From NCBI RefSeq assembly GCF_027409185.1, contig NC_084460.1, positions 63,624,501-63,688,500 on the forward strand: a stretch of 64,000 nucleotides of DNA. The letters run 5' to 3'. Every line of letters begins with the position of its first letter. The first letter of the stretch is position 1. This document shows positions 11,028-21,287 of this stretch, piece by piece. The position numbers and the translations under genes are program-made. The DNA is from Cynocephalus volans. Its lineage: Eukaryota; Chordata; Mammalia; Dermoptera; Cynocephalidae. The notes under the pieces were generated by a model that was not told where the DNA came from, did no database searches, and saw only the letters and a program-made list of their open reading frames with translations.

Positions 11028-11138
11028 CTCGAGCCAGCGCTGGCCCCTGTTGGTAGTGTGGAGCTGCTGTCTCTCCTGGAGCGAGATAAAGTAGAGGATC
11101 CCGTTGATGAGCTCCTGGCCTATGTCCTGCATTGAGCT
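11028..11138 (-). other. Candidate exon, unidentified
   Basis: On the minus strand CTGACTTTACAG precedes a 111-bp segment, exactly 37 codons, that ends CTCGAG|GTGAGTG. The frame in phase 0 is open and begins SSMQDIGQELINGILYF, with SLQERQQL further on and an RGQRWLE end. Acceptor, donor, phase and amphipathic composition all fit a real exon. I do not recognise the protein. No neighbouring exon was found with certainty, so a pseudogene remnant is equally possible. Confidence 0.33.
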
Positions 11139-11949
11139 CTGTAAAGTCAGTGTCTGGCGGCTAGGCAGGCAGCCTCAGAGCCCTGTTTGTCTGTTGTTGG
11201 ACTGTTTCTACCCCACATGACCTTCTGCTCCCCAGACCACACAAACCCTTGTGTCACAGATGTCCCCCTGGGAGGAAGGGAGATGACAGCCTGAGATCCA
11301 ATGATTAACATTAAACAGATGAGAACAATGCCTGTATTCCCCTTTTCACTCCACCAGCCATGACCTGGAGGTAAATGTGGCAGGACCACTAGGTATACAA
11401 CTTTCAATCTACCTGTTCCTGCCCAGTGTGGGCCCTCCTCTCATTTTCCCATTTTCCCCACATCAGGAAGAGGGATGTGAAGCTGCCCAGCAGGACTCAT
11501 TTTACTGGCCTGGCCTGGTCTGCCCTTTGAGTACCTCCTGGTAAATGGCTAGAGGCATTCTGGAGTGAGGGCTTAACCAATGTCTGCAGTGTGGGTAAAG
11601 GCTTTCACTCAAAAATTTCCTGAGGCTAGAAACCCCAGAAAACCCAGATACAGCAGAACATCTTACTCTCTTGGGTGTCTTTGGCCAAGTGAGCTGGGCA
11701 GGGGCTATCTATAGAATGTGGGTGCCTGGTAACTGGGGTTCCAAGTTCTTTTGTGACATGTCACCAAGAAAGTAAGGTCACTTCCTTGGGTCCTCTCACC
11801 TCAGCACCCTCTTTGTTAAGAAGACCCTGAATGCCTTTCTAGGTTACTGACTACTTACTTACTCTCCTACCTCATGACATCACCATATTTGTGTAAAGCT
11901 ACAACAACACTCCCTTTCTACAGCCCCAGTGGAAGGCCTAGGTCTAGTC
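11139..11949. other. Intergenic, no gene recognised
   Basis: Moderately GC-rich, apparently unique sequence. No transposon end, RNA gene or domain-bearing frame was recognised. Confidence 0.45.
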
Positions 11950-12075
11950 AGGTTCCTAGCTTTGAGGAGACAGACCTGGGTTTAGACCCAGCTCCTTTTT
12001 CCTATCTCTTATGTAACCCTGGACAATCAATGTCTCTCTCAGATCCTCCCCAGTTTCTCCTGCACAGTGGGAATC
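11950..12075 (+). repeat. MIR SINE fragment
   Basis: GACAGACCTGGGTTTAGACCC, AGCTCCTTTTTCC, then TGTAACCCTGGACAATCAATG and TCTCCTGCACAGTGGG follow the MIR core order (CCTGGGTTCGAATCC, GCTCTGCCACTT, GTGACCTTGGGCAAG, CTCATCTGTAAAATGGG). Confidence 0.65.
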
Positions 12076-12797
12076 ACTGTTACCAAACCAAACTTGGGTC
12101 CATCCACCCATGCACATCTAAGCCAAGACACTGACACTGGGTTGCAGTAGAGAAATTGGTGTTTAATTACAATGCCAAGTAATTGGAGCAGGGACAGCCA
12201 ATGCTGAAGAAACCCGAGGATTCTTGAAGTTTACTAGTGATTATTTTTAAAAGAAAAACTTGTGGGTTGGGGTTGGGGCTGGATGAGTAGCCTGTGGATG
12301 CTTTTGATTGGTTGAATCTCAAAAGACAATGGAAGAGCTTTAGGGCCCTGTCTGTCAATCTTCTGGCTCCAATCAGTCTGGCGTCCTTGTAGTCCATGTT
12401 TGGTCAGGATCTTCATCTGGTGGGAAAACTTGGGTCTCATTCCCTGTAAAAATATCTCAAGGATACATATCAAGATTGTGTCTTTGATCCTTGGAGTCTC
12501 GTGGCTCCCTCCTTACTGCTTAGACTACATCCTGTGTGCTCAGCTGTTTCTTTGTATGCCCTTCCTTGATTACTAGTGGTAAAACTCAGCTTCCTACTTG
12601 TTAGTTGGAGAGCCCAGTTCCCAGATTTTAAGTCACTTTAATTTGTGGGACCAAGGCCACAGCTCGCTTTTATCTAAAATTTTGATGGGCTTTATTGAGG
12701 AGGAGGTACCTGCTCGGTTGCAATTCTAGCATAAACTTCCTAGAGATGTCATCAGGCATCTGTGAGATAATACTTATAAAACCTATAGGGTGGTATC
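12076..12797. other. Intergenic, no gene recognised
   Basis: Text such as GAAATTGGTGTTTAATTACAATG and ACTTGTGGGTTGGGGTTGGGG could come from an old LTR or LINE, but I cannot assign it. Minus-strand frames at 12167-12473 have no domain. Confidence 0.4.
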
Positions 12798-13130
12798 AAA
12801 TATATCTAATGCAAAAAATTAGCAATGAAATACAGGAAGGGGTAGGATGTACCATAAAATACAACTCAGAACAGGTCAGGGTTCCTAACATGTGATTCTG
12901 GAAATGTCACTTTCGCTTTTGGCCTCATGTCTGCATCATGAGAGTTGAAAAGTTCAGGTATCATGCTGTATAAACCTTTGTCAATGGCTTCTCATTATAT
13001 TTAAATTCAGACTCAAGTGCCTCCTCTAGGCCTGTGTGGTTGGCAGCCTGCTCAGTGGCTGCCAGTGACCTGACCTCCTGGAACACACATCCTTGTGTAA
13101 TCTCCTTCACTTTAGTGTGTACTGCACATG
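12798..13130 (+). repeat. Segmental duplication copy B
   Basis: Co-linear with bases 1-345, offset about 12.8 kb, same orientation. It ends where a short GA repeat (13128-13142) and then antisense L1 begin, so the right edge of the homology has been removed or displaced by L1-associated rearrangement. It also contains the MIR-like core (about 12870-12960). Confidence 0.7.
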
Positions 13131-14719
13131 AGAGAGAGAGAGGGCAAAATGATTTTTTGGGTCTCTTGATGTGATCATGTAATTTTTCTTTAGCCTGTTC
13201 ATGTGATATATTACATTAATTGATTTTCAAATGTTTAACCTAGAATAAATCCTTCTTGGTGGTTGTGTATAATTCTTTTTATTCATTTTTTGACTCAATT
13301 TGCCAATATTATTTGAAGATTTTAATATTTATGTTTATGAGATATTGGTCTGTTGTTTTCCTTTCTTGTAATGTCTCTGGTTTTGGCATAAGGTAATGTA
13401 ATGTTGGCCTGAGAGAAAGAGAATTCTTTCTCTTTCTGTTTTCTGAGTTGTAGAGAATTGGTATTTCTCCTTTAAATGTTTAGTGAAATTTTTTAACCCT
13501 GGTGCTCTCTACTTTTGAAGGTTATTAATTCTCAACTCAACTTTTAAATTGATTTAGATCAATTCAGATTATCTGTTCCCCTTGTGTGAATTTTGGAAAA
13601 TTGTGTCTTTCAAGGAATTGTTCCATTTCATCAGTTATCAAATTTGTACACATAGAGTTGTTCATAATAGTTCTCTTTTATCCTTTTAATGTCCATGGGA
13701 TCAGTATTGATGGCCTTTCTTTTATTTTTTATATTAGTAATTTGTGTCTTTTCTCTTTTTCTTCACAGTTAACCTGGCTAGAGGCTTATCAATTTTATTA
13801 ATCTTTTCAAAGAACCAGCTTTTGGTTTTGTTGATTTTCTCTATTGATTTTCTGTTTTCAATTTGATTGAATTCTGCTCTAGTTGTAATTATTTTCTTCT
13901 GCATACTTTGGATTTAATTTGCTCTTCTTTTTTATTTTTTAAGGTGGAAGCTTAGATGATTGATTCTAGATATTTCTTCTTTAATAACATATGCATTCAA
14001 TGTTTTAAATTTCCCTCTAAGCACTGCTTCAGCTGCATCCCACAAATTTTGACAAGTTGTATTTTCATTCTAATTTAGTTCAAAATATTTTAAAACTTCT
14101 CTTGAGGCTTCTTGTTTGACCCATGTGTTGTTTAGCAGTGTGTCATTTAATCTCCATATATTCTGTTTTTCAGATATATCTCTGTTACTGATTTCTAGTG
14201 ATTCCATCACAGTTTCAGTAATTTCTATAGGGGAAATAATTGTATGATTGCCATTCTTTCAAATTTGTTAGTGTGTTTTATGGCCCAGAATGTGGTCTAT
14301 CTTAAATGTGGTCTATATTTGTGTGAGTATGAGCAGAATACGTATTGTGCTGTTGTTGGATGAAGTATTCTATAAATGTCAATTAGATATAGTTAACTGA
14401 TGGAGCTATTTAGTTCAACTCCATCCTTACTAATTTCCAACCTGCTGGATCTATCAGTGGGGACTGACAGAGAGGTATTGAAGTCTCCAACTATAATAGT
14501 GGACTCTATTATTTCTTTTTGCAATTCTGTCAGTTTTTGCTTCACATATTTTAGCATTCTATTGTTAAACACAATGCATTAAGAATGTATCTTCCTGGAG
14601 AATTGAGCAATTTACCATTATGTAGTGCCCCTCTTTATCCCTAATAATTTCCCTTGCTTTGATGTTTGCTTTGTCTGAAGTTAATACAGCTGCTCCATAT
14701 TTCTTTTGATTAGTGTTAG
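13131..14719 (-). mobile_element. Antisense L1, ORF2 part
   Basis: Classic antisense L1 ORF2 text: CCTGTTCATGTGATATATTACA, CTTGGTGGTTGTGTATAATTC, TTATTAATCTTTTCAAAGAACCAGC, and AATGTGGTCTATCTTAAATG. The element continues beyond the MaLR insertion at 17126. Stops abound in the coding direction, so it is inactive. The 3' end of the L1 is missing at 13131. Confidence 0.88.
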
Positions 14720-14724
14720 CATGG

Positions 14725-15127
14725 TGTTTTAGTCCATTTTGTGTTGCTATAACAGAATACCTGAGACTGGGTAATTTATAAAGAAAAGAAGTTTATTTGG
14801 CTTACGATTCTGAGACGGTTGCATCTGGCAGGGGCCTCGGGCTGCTTCTACTCATGGAGGAAAGTGGCAGGCTGCCAGTGGGTATGAGCAGATCACATGG
14901 CGAGAGGAAGCAAGAGAGAGAGAGAAGGTGCCAGGGTCTTTTTAAGCAACAAGTTCTCGCAGGAACTAATAGAGCAAGAACTGACTCATTAATCTCCCCT
15001 CCCCCAGGGAGAGCATTAATCCATTCATGAGGGATCCACCCCATGACTCATTCAGTTTCCAACACTGCCACATTGGGGATCAAATTTCAACGAGTTTTGG
15101 AGGGGACAACATATCCAAACTCCATCA
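14725..15127 (-). repeat. MaLR LTR (3' LTR of the element)
   Basis: Read on the minus strand it includes the AATAAACTT polyadenylation signal followed by TTTATAAATTACCCAGTCTC, and the promoter-side text CTCATGAATGGATTAATGC. It is highly similar to the partner LTR at 16714-17120, with a few indels, for example in the A/G-rich stretch (AGAGAGAGAGAAGG here, AGAGAGAGAGGAGG there). Confidence 0.9.
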
Positions 15128-15637
15128 TTCTGCCCCTGGCCCCCCAAAACTCATGTCACTCTCACGTACAAAGTACAATCATTCTATCCCAACAGTCCCA
15201 AAAGTCTTAGCTTGCTCCAGCCCCAATTTAAAAGCCCAAAGTCCAAAGTCTCATCTGAGACCAAAAACAAAAGTCCTTCCAGCTGTGGACCTGTAAAAGT
15301 CAAAACCAAATTTATCTACTGCCAAGAAACAATGGTGGAACAGACATTGGGTATACGTTCCCATTCCAAAAGGGAGGAATAGGCCAAAAGAAAGGAAAAA
15401 CAGGTCCCAAACAAGTCTGAAACCCAGCAGGACAGACATTATGTCTTAAAGCTCCAAAATAATGTTCTTTGACTCCAAGTCCTGCATCCTGGGCACAATT
15501 GGGCATCTGGGCCCCCAAAGCATCAGGCAGCCTTGTTCTCACAGCTCTGCCAGGTACATCCCAGTGGGCCACACTGGTGCCTGTGGCTTTTCCAGGCCTA
15601 CGTTGCATGTTACCAGTGGCCCCCGAGTTCTGGGGTC

Positions 15638-16639
15638 CTAGCAGCAGCCCTGCTGCCTTGGCTCTACTAGACGTTTCCCTGGTGGGGGCTCTGACCCCAC
15701 TTTCCTGCTCGGCATTGCTCTAGTAGATGTACTCTGCAGTGGCTCCGCCCCTGTGGAAGGTCTCTGCCTGGGTCCCCAGGCCTTTCCATACAGCCTCTGG
15801 AATCTGGGTGGAGGCTGCCATGCCTCCACTGCTCTCACATCCTGCTGGCCTGCGGACTTAACACAACGTGGACACCTCCGAGGTTTCGTGCCTCTACTCT
15901 TCAGGGCTGCTGCACGAACCAGACTTGGGGCCACTCCAGCCAGAGCAGCTGGGATGCAGGGAGCTGGATCCTGAGGGCAGCTGCTCCCCAGGTCTGTGCT
16001 CCAGGATAACTCAGTCCTACTAGGCCTCAGGGTCTGTGATAGGTGGGGCATCCTTCCAGACTTCTGAAATGCCTGCAGGGCTTTCCTCTCATTTTCTCCA
16101 CTATTAGCATCTGGCTGCCTCACTGCCAAGATAATGTCTTTAGCAACCCGTTTATCTGCTTCACCCTTGCATTGTTCTCCGGCTTTCGGCTTCTTTACCT
16201 CATGGCCAGGCTGCAAAGTTTCCAAATCTTTACACTCTGCTTCCCTTTTAAATTCTGGCTTTACATCATGCCTTTGCCACCATAATTCAGAGTAGACTGT
16301 TAGAAGTAGCCATGTAGCGTCCTTAATGTTTTGCTGCTTAGAAATTTCTTTGGCCAAATGCTCTGGTTCACAACTCTTAAGTTCCAACTTCCATTAAGTC
16401 CAAGGGCATGGACACAATGCAGCCAGGTTCCTTGCTATGGTGTAGCAGAGGTTATCTTTTGTCCAATTCCCAATAAGTTCCTCATTTCTATCTGAGACCT
16501 CATCATCCGCATGGCCTTTACTGTCCACATTTCTATCAGCATTCTGCTCACCACCACATAAGTCTCTAAGACATTCCAAACTTTCCCTCGTCTTTTTCTC
16601 TTCTTCTGAGTCCTCCAAACTCCTCCAACCTTTGCCCAT
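15638..16639 (-). pseudogene. MaLR gag-like frame, one in-frame stop
   Basis: Two minus-strand open stretches, 16394-16639 (81 codons) and 15638-16387 (249 codons), lie in the same frame and are separated by a single TAA at 16391-16393. Together they form a roughly 1-kb frame in the sense direction of the MaLR element. The product is the gag-like protein long noted in THE1/MST internal regions; its role, if any, is unknown, and MaLRs depend on other elements for reverse transcriptase. The downstream half is rich in Pro, Arg and Ala. Related residues (NELIGNW, EISKQQ, LLLTVY) appear in the second MaLR internal piece at 24927-25388, supporting the frame. The larger frame has no ATG at its beginning, since its first codon is TTG, so any expression would have to come from upstream. 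Confidence 0.7.
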
Positions 16640-16713
16640 TACCCAGTTCTAAAGCTTCATCCACATTTTCAGGTATCTGTACAGCAACACCACACTCCTC
16701 AGTACCAATTATC

Positions 16714-17120
16714 TGTTTTAGTCCATTTTGTGTTGCTGTAACAGAAATACCTGAGACTGGGTAATTTATAAAGAAAAGAGGTTTATTTGGCTTATGATTC
16801 TGAGACGGTTGCATCTGGCATGGGCCTCAGGCTGCTTCTACTCATGGCGGAAAGTGGCAGGCTGCCGGAGGGTATGAGCAGATCACATGGCGAGAGGAAG
16901 CAAGAGAGAGAGAGGAGGTGCCAGGGTCTTTTTAAGCAACAAGTTCTCAAGGGAACTAATAGAGCAAGATCTCACTCATTACTCCCCCCTCCTCCAGGGA
17001 GAGCATTAATCCATTCATGAGGGATCCGCCCCCATGACTCAATCAGTTTCCAACACTGCCACACTGGAGACCAAGTTTCCACATGAGGTTTGGAGGGGAC
17101 AACACATCCAAACTCCATCC
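16714..17120 (-). repeat. MaLR LTR (5' LTR of the element)
   Basis: Partner of the LTR at 14725-15127. On the minus strand it begins GGATGGAGTTTGGATGTG and ends with AATAAACCTC, TTTATAAATTACCC and a CAAAATGGACTAAAACA terminus. The retained GGATCCGCCCCCATGACTC (plus: GGGATCCGCCC) matches the MST consensus phrase as I remember it. Confidence 0.9.
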
Positions 17121-17125
17121 CATGG

Positions 17126-18105
17126 TATATCTTTCTTCATCTCTTTACTTTTAATCTACTTGTTTTTATGTTTAAATGTTTTTTGTAGACAACATATAGT
17201 TGGGTCTTGATTTTTTATGCACTCTGATAGTCTGTCTTTTACTTGGTGAAGTTAGACCATTGATGTTTCAAGTGATTATTGATATACTTGTATTAATTTC
17301 TACCATATTTATTAGTCTTTTCTACCCATTGTTCTATTTCTTTTCTTCCACTCTTTTTCTGCTTCTCTGGTTTTAACAGCATTTTATATGTTTCCATTTT
17401 CTAGTCTTAGTACATCAATTATAATTTTTTGTTGTTTTTGCTATTTTTAGTGGTTGCCCTAGTTTGCAATGTACATTTACAACTAATCCAAATCTACTTT
17501 CAAATAGCACTATGCCACTTTATGGGTAATACAAGTACCTTCTAACAGAGTATCCTGAATCCTCCCTCCCATGCCTTATATCACCGCTTTCATTCCTTTC
17601 ACTTATCCACAAGCTATAGTCACCAAATACATTGTTGCTATTATTGTTCTGAACAAACTTGTCTGTCAGAATAAGAATAAAAAACTTATTTTACCTTTAT
17701 TTTCTAATACTCTTTCTGTATGTATATAGATACGAGTTTCTGACCTATCATTTTCCTTTTTTACGAATAACTTTTTAAAACATATCTTGTAAGGCAGGTT
17801 TACTGGCAACAAATTTCCTCAATTTTTTTTGAGAAAATTTTTATTTTTTCTTCACTTTTGAAGGATAATTTTACTGCATTCTATGAGATCTAGTTCTGGG
17901 TTGATGAGAATTGTATTTTTCAATTCTTTAAATATATCATTCTATCTTTTCTTGCTTGAATGGTTTCTGAGAGAAGTTGGATGTAATTCTTATCCTTCTC
18001 TCTCTAGAAGTAAGGTATTCCACACCCTCTTCTTCCCTGCCCCAGCTTCTTTGAAGATTTTCTCACTGTCTTCTATTTTCTGTGGTTTGAATACGATATG
18101 CCTTA
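17126..18105 (-). mobile_element. Antisense L1, continued
   Basis: Continuation of the L1 interrupted by the MaLR element: GTTGGGTCTTGATTTTTTATGC, TGATAGTCTGTCTTTTACTTGG and CATTGATGTTTCAAGTGATT are antisense ORF2. The plus-strand frame at 17883-18200 is a chance frame across L1 and LTR. Confidence 0.82.
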
Positions 18106-18530
18106 ATATTAGTCCATTTTCTGTTGCTTGTAACAGAATACCTGAAACTGGGCAATTTATAAGAAAACAAAATTTATTTTTTACAATTTTGGATGCTTAG
18201 GAAGTCCAAGGTTCAGGGAACACATCTGGTGAGGGTCTTCTTTTTTGTGTGGGGGCTCTCTGCAAAGTCCTGAGGTGTCACTGGTATCAGAAGAGAGGGC
18301 TGAGCAAGAGTGTCTTAAAGTGCTCACTTGCTCTCCTTAGAAAGCCCCCACTGTACTCCTGGCAACCCATTAAACCATTAGTCCATTAATCCATGAATGG
18401 ACTAATACACTCATGACGGCCTAGTCCTCTTGATTCAGTTACCTCTTAAAGGCCTCATCTTTCAAATTCCATACTGGGGATTAAGTTCCATCATGAGCTT
18501 CGGAGGGCACATACATTCAAACCACAGCAC
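18106..18530 (-). mobile_element. Solo MaLR LTR (MSTD/MLT1A-like)
   Basis: Antisense LTR beginning TTAGTCCATTTTCTGTTGC and CTGAAACTGGGCAATTTAT, with the paired ATTAATCCATGAATGGACTAAT palindrome-like centre and ending CATTCAAACCACAGCACC. No internal sequence is attached. It splits the L1 at 18105/18531. Confidence 0.82.
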
Positions 18531-20110
18531 CTAAGGTTTTTTGTTGTTGTTTTGGTATCTGTCCTGATCTGTGGTTTGGTGTTTATCTTTAATTTTGGAA
18601 AATTCTCAGTCATTATTCCTGCAGACATTTCCTCTATTCCTTTCTTTCTTCTGCTTTTGGTATTCTTATTAGGAGTACAGATGATCCCTGACTTATGATG
18701 GTTTGACACAATTTTTTTAACTTTACAATAGGTATATTGAGACATAACCCCATCATAAGTTGAGGAACATCTGTATGCTACACCTATTGTAATTGTCCCA
18801 TGGTTTTTGGATATTCTGCCTTTTTATTCCTTTTTTCTCTTTGCATTTCAGTTTGGGAAGTTTCTATTGATATTTCTTCCAGATCACTGATTATTTCCTC
18901 AGTTCTGTCCTGTCTAATGATAAACCTATCAAAGGCATTGTTCACATTTTTTTTTCTTATTTCTAGAATGTCTTTTTGATTTTTTTGTTTCCATCTCTGC
19001 TTACATGATTCATCTGTTCTTGCACTGTCCACTTTTTCCACTAGAGCCCTTCACATATTAATCACAGTTGTTTTAAATTCTTCATCTGATAATTGCAACA
19101 TCTCTTTCATATCTGAATCTGGTTCATATGCTTGTTTTGTCTCTTCAAACTGTGTTGTCTTTTAATATGTCTTGTCATTTTTTTGTGGAAAACCAGACAC
19201 AAAGTATATGGTAAAAGATACTGAGATAGGCCTTTAGCATGAGGGGTTTTTTGGAGTTATCCTGTGTTTACTATTTGCTGTAGCAATAGGTGTCAGAGGA
19301 TAAAGTTTTCTCTAATGTCCTTGTTTTTGTCTCCCGTTGTCTTTGGTTTTTTCTAGGGACTCTTTAAATAGGATCTGACTTGCTATTCTTTTATCTGCAA
19401 TCCCGTTATTAAACAGAGTCCCTATGGATGTAGTGGTAAGTTGTATGTGTAGAAGTATTCTATAGAAAGATTACTATTAGGTTTCAGTCTTTTAGTGAGC
19501 CTGTCCCCCTTGGCTGTGACCTTCACAAGTGATTCCTTTTCCTCACACCCCACTTTAGGTGATGCAAAAGGCTAGAGGGGGCTGGTGTTGGGTTTTCCTC
19601 TCTTAACCCAGGTTGGTTAGGCCCTGGTAGTAAAAGCCCAGTTAGGCTATGGTACAATAGTTTTCACTGAGTGTAGTTCCTTTAAGAATAGAATGTACTG
19701 AGTATATTTTTAAATGACTGCCTTTCCCCTCCTTATCCAATCTTTACTGTGAGAACCTAGTAAGTCTCCTGGAAGTAAAACTCACAAAGGTGTTCCACAC
19801 CTCCCCTGCCCCCCAAGACTAAGCTTCCCCTGGAGGTATTCACTCTCTTACCCTGGAGGTATGAGCCTCCAACAGTTCAGCAATTACATTTAAAGTTTTC
19901 CTACCCTGGTACTGGCTCTTGTGGAGATTTCTGCTCTGGTAAGATGTGTATCCACTTGTTTCTGTCTCCAATTTTGAGGGCAGCAGTTTGCCCAGTGATC
20001 TTAATTCTCTGATAGATATAAGGAGAGTTGTTGATTTTGTTTGTTCAGCTTCTGTCTTGAGTGGACGAGAGTGAACAACTTCCAACTTCTTTACATGCTG
20101 GACTGGAAAC
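18531..20110 (-). mobile_element. Antisense L1, ORF1 and 5' region
   Basis: After the LTR the L1 resumes: TTTTAAATTCTTCATCTGATAAT, CTCTTCAAACTGTGTTGTC and GTGGAAAACCAGACACAAAG are the antisense of the ORF1-proximal and 5' region of old L1M elements. The L1 therefore runs from 20110 down to 13131, broken by a complete MaLR, a solo LTR and a MITE. Confidence 0.7.
18678..18773 (+). mobile_element. Tigger/MER44-type MITE, 96 bp
   Basis: The element begins CAGATGATCCCTGACTTATG and ends CATAAGTTGAGGAACATCTG, giving inverted termini of about 24 bp (CAGATG..CCT.ACTTATGATGG against the complement of its end). TA dinucleotides flank it at 18676-18677 and 18774-18775, as expected for pogo/Tc1-mariner insertion. 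It is non-autonomous: no transposase. It lies inside the antisense L1. Confidence 0.85.
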
Positions 20111-20239
20111 CAGAAGTTCTACTTTTAAATTTATAGTTTTTGAAAGTTGTTAGCCATCCATCCTTCTCCTACTGATTTAAAATGCCAACATTATCAAAGG
20201 AAATGTTCTTTCACTCTTTTTTTTCTTAATATATGTGTG

Positions 20240-20830
20240 GTTAAGAAATTGGCAATTTTCCTCATGGCCATAGATGCCAAAATCCTAAACAGGATATTAG
20301 CGAATGAAATCTAGCACTGTCTTAGAAAATAACTTGTGATTAAGTATGTTTATGCTAAGGCAAGAGTAATTCAATATAGAGTAGTTGTTTATGAAATTCA
20401 CTAAATTATCATAGATATCTCAATATGCTTTAAAAATATTTGATAAAATTCAACACTTATTTCTAAGTTCATAGCAAACCAAGAACAGGAGAAAGCTTTA
20501 ACTTGACCCTTCTGCAGCTATCTATTCAAAACTTCCTGCAAGGCTTACCAACCAATGAGAAGATGTGCCAAATGCAGGGAACTACAGGAAAAAAGGAACA
20601 GAAATCAGCCTAGTGCTGAACAACTTTTACAACTTTTACTATGTCTCACATTTCTTGACACATCAAAAGAAAGATATAGGGAAATCTGAATAATGTAATA
20701 AATAAGGTCAATCTATATATGGAACTTGGTGCACTACGACCAGAAAGCACACTTCTATTCAAGGCTCTCTAGGACATTTATAAGATTGACCATCTTGTAG
20801 AATACATTCATGAAAAGAGAAGAACTCTGG
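20240..20830 (+). mobile_element. Sense L1 ORF2 fragments
   Basis: GGCCATAGATGCCAAAATCCT, AACAGGATATTAGCGAATGAA and TTTGATAAAATTCAACACTTAT are sense ORF2 around the reverse transcriptase. A second piece at about 20740-20830 (ACCAGAAAGCACACTTCTATTC) corresponds to an earlier or later part of ORF2 and is not co-linear, so at least two fragments are juxtaposed. Confidence 0.7.
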
Positions 20831-21100
20831 ATCATATATATTTTTTTTTACTTTTCTTTATTTCACTGTTTTTCTTTCAGTGGTTTGGGAGCTATCTTGC
20901 CTATTTTTAATCTTTGAGCGATTTCCTTGGGTGGTGTTGCTTTTTTGTTATTAATGCCTCTCCTTGGTTTTCTTGGTGATTCTAGGCGGTTGGTTTCTTT
21001 TTGTAGGTAAACTTTCCCATTTGCCTGTCTGTGGATGCAATTTCTATTTCTATAATGTTATTCCATTTACTGATCCTAAAACATTTCTCCATGGATTTTT

Positions 21101-21271
21101 TTCTTTTTCTTTTTCTTTCTTTTTTTTTTTTTTGTGACCGGTAAGGGGATTGTAACCCTTGGCTTGGTGTCGTCCGCACCACACTCAGCCAGTGAGTGCA
21201 CCGGCCATCCCTATATAGGATCCGCTGCGCTCCCAGCGCCGCACTCTCCCGAGTGAGCCACGAGGTCGGCC
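21101..21271 (-). mobile_element. Dimeric tRNA-Ile SINE, GC-rich variant
   Basis: Minus-strand dimeric SINE with the linker variant CGCTGGGAGCGCAGCGG in place of the GCTGATAACACC form. A T-rich tail precedes it on the plus strand. The 16-bp duplication TTCTCCATGGATTTTT lies at 21085-21100 and 21272-21287. The insertion is in T-rich, L1-like antisense sequence. Confidence 0.9.
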
Positions 21272-21287
21272 TTCTCCATGGATTTTT

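Larger units (their letters stand above)
14720..17125 (-). mobile_element. Complete MaLR (MST/THE1-like) element with target duplication
   Basis: A retrovirus-like MaLR element on the minus strand: two LTRs of about 405 bp enclose about 1.6 kb of internal sequence. The 5-bp duplication CATGG flanks it (14720-14724 and 17121-17125), and both LTRs end in the expected TG/CA-like termini. The internal part has a long gag-like frame (separate entry) and no pol. The element sits inside an antisense L1 whose ORF2 sequence resumes at 17126, so it is younger than the L1. The two LTRs are similar, which fits a moderate age. MST/THE1 elements are best known from primates and their relatives. Confidence 0.9.

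Noticed and set aside
15638-16387. Long minus-strand frame of 249 codons as a host gene
   Set aside because: It lies wholly between two MaLR LTRs in their sense direction and has a homologous decayed copy in another MaLR; it starts with TTG after a stop. It is the element's gag-like frame.
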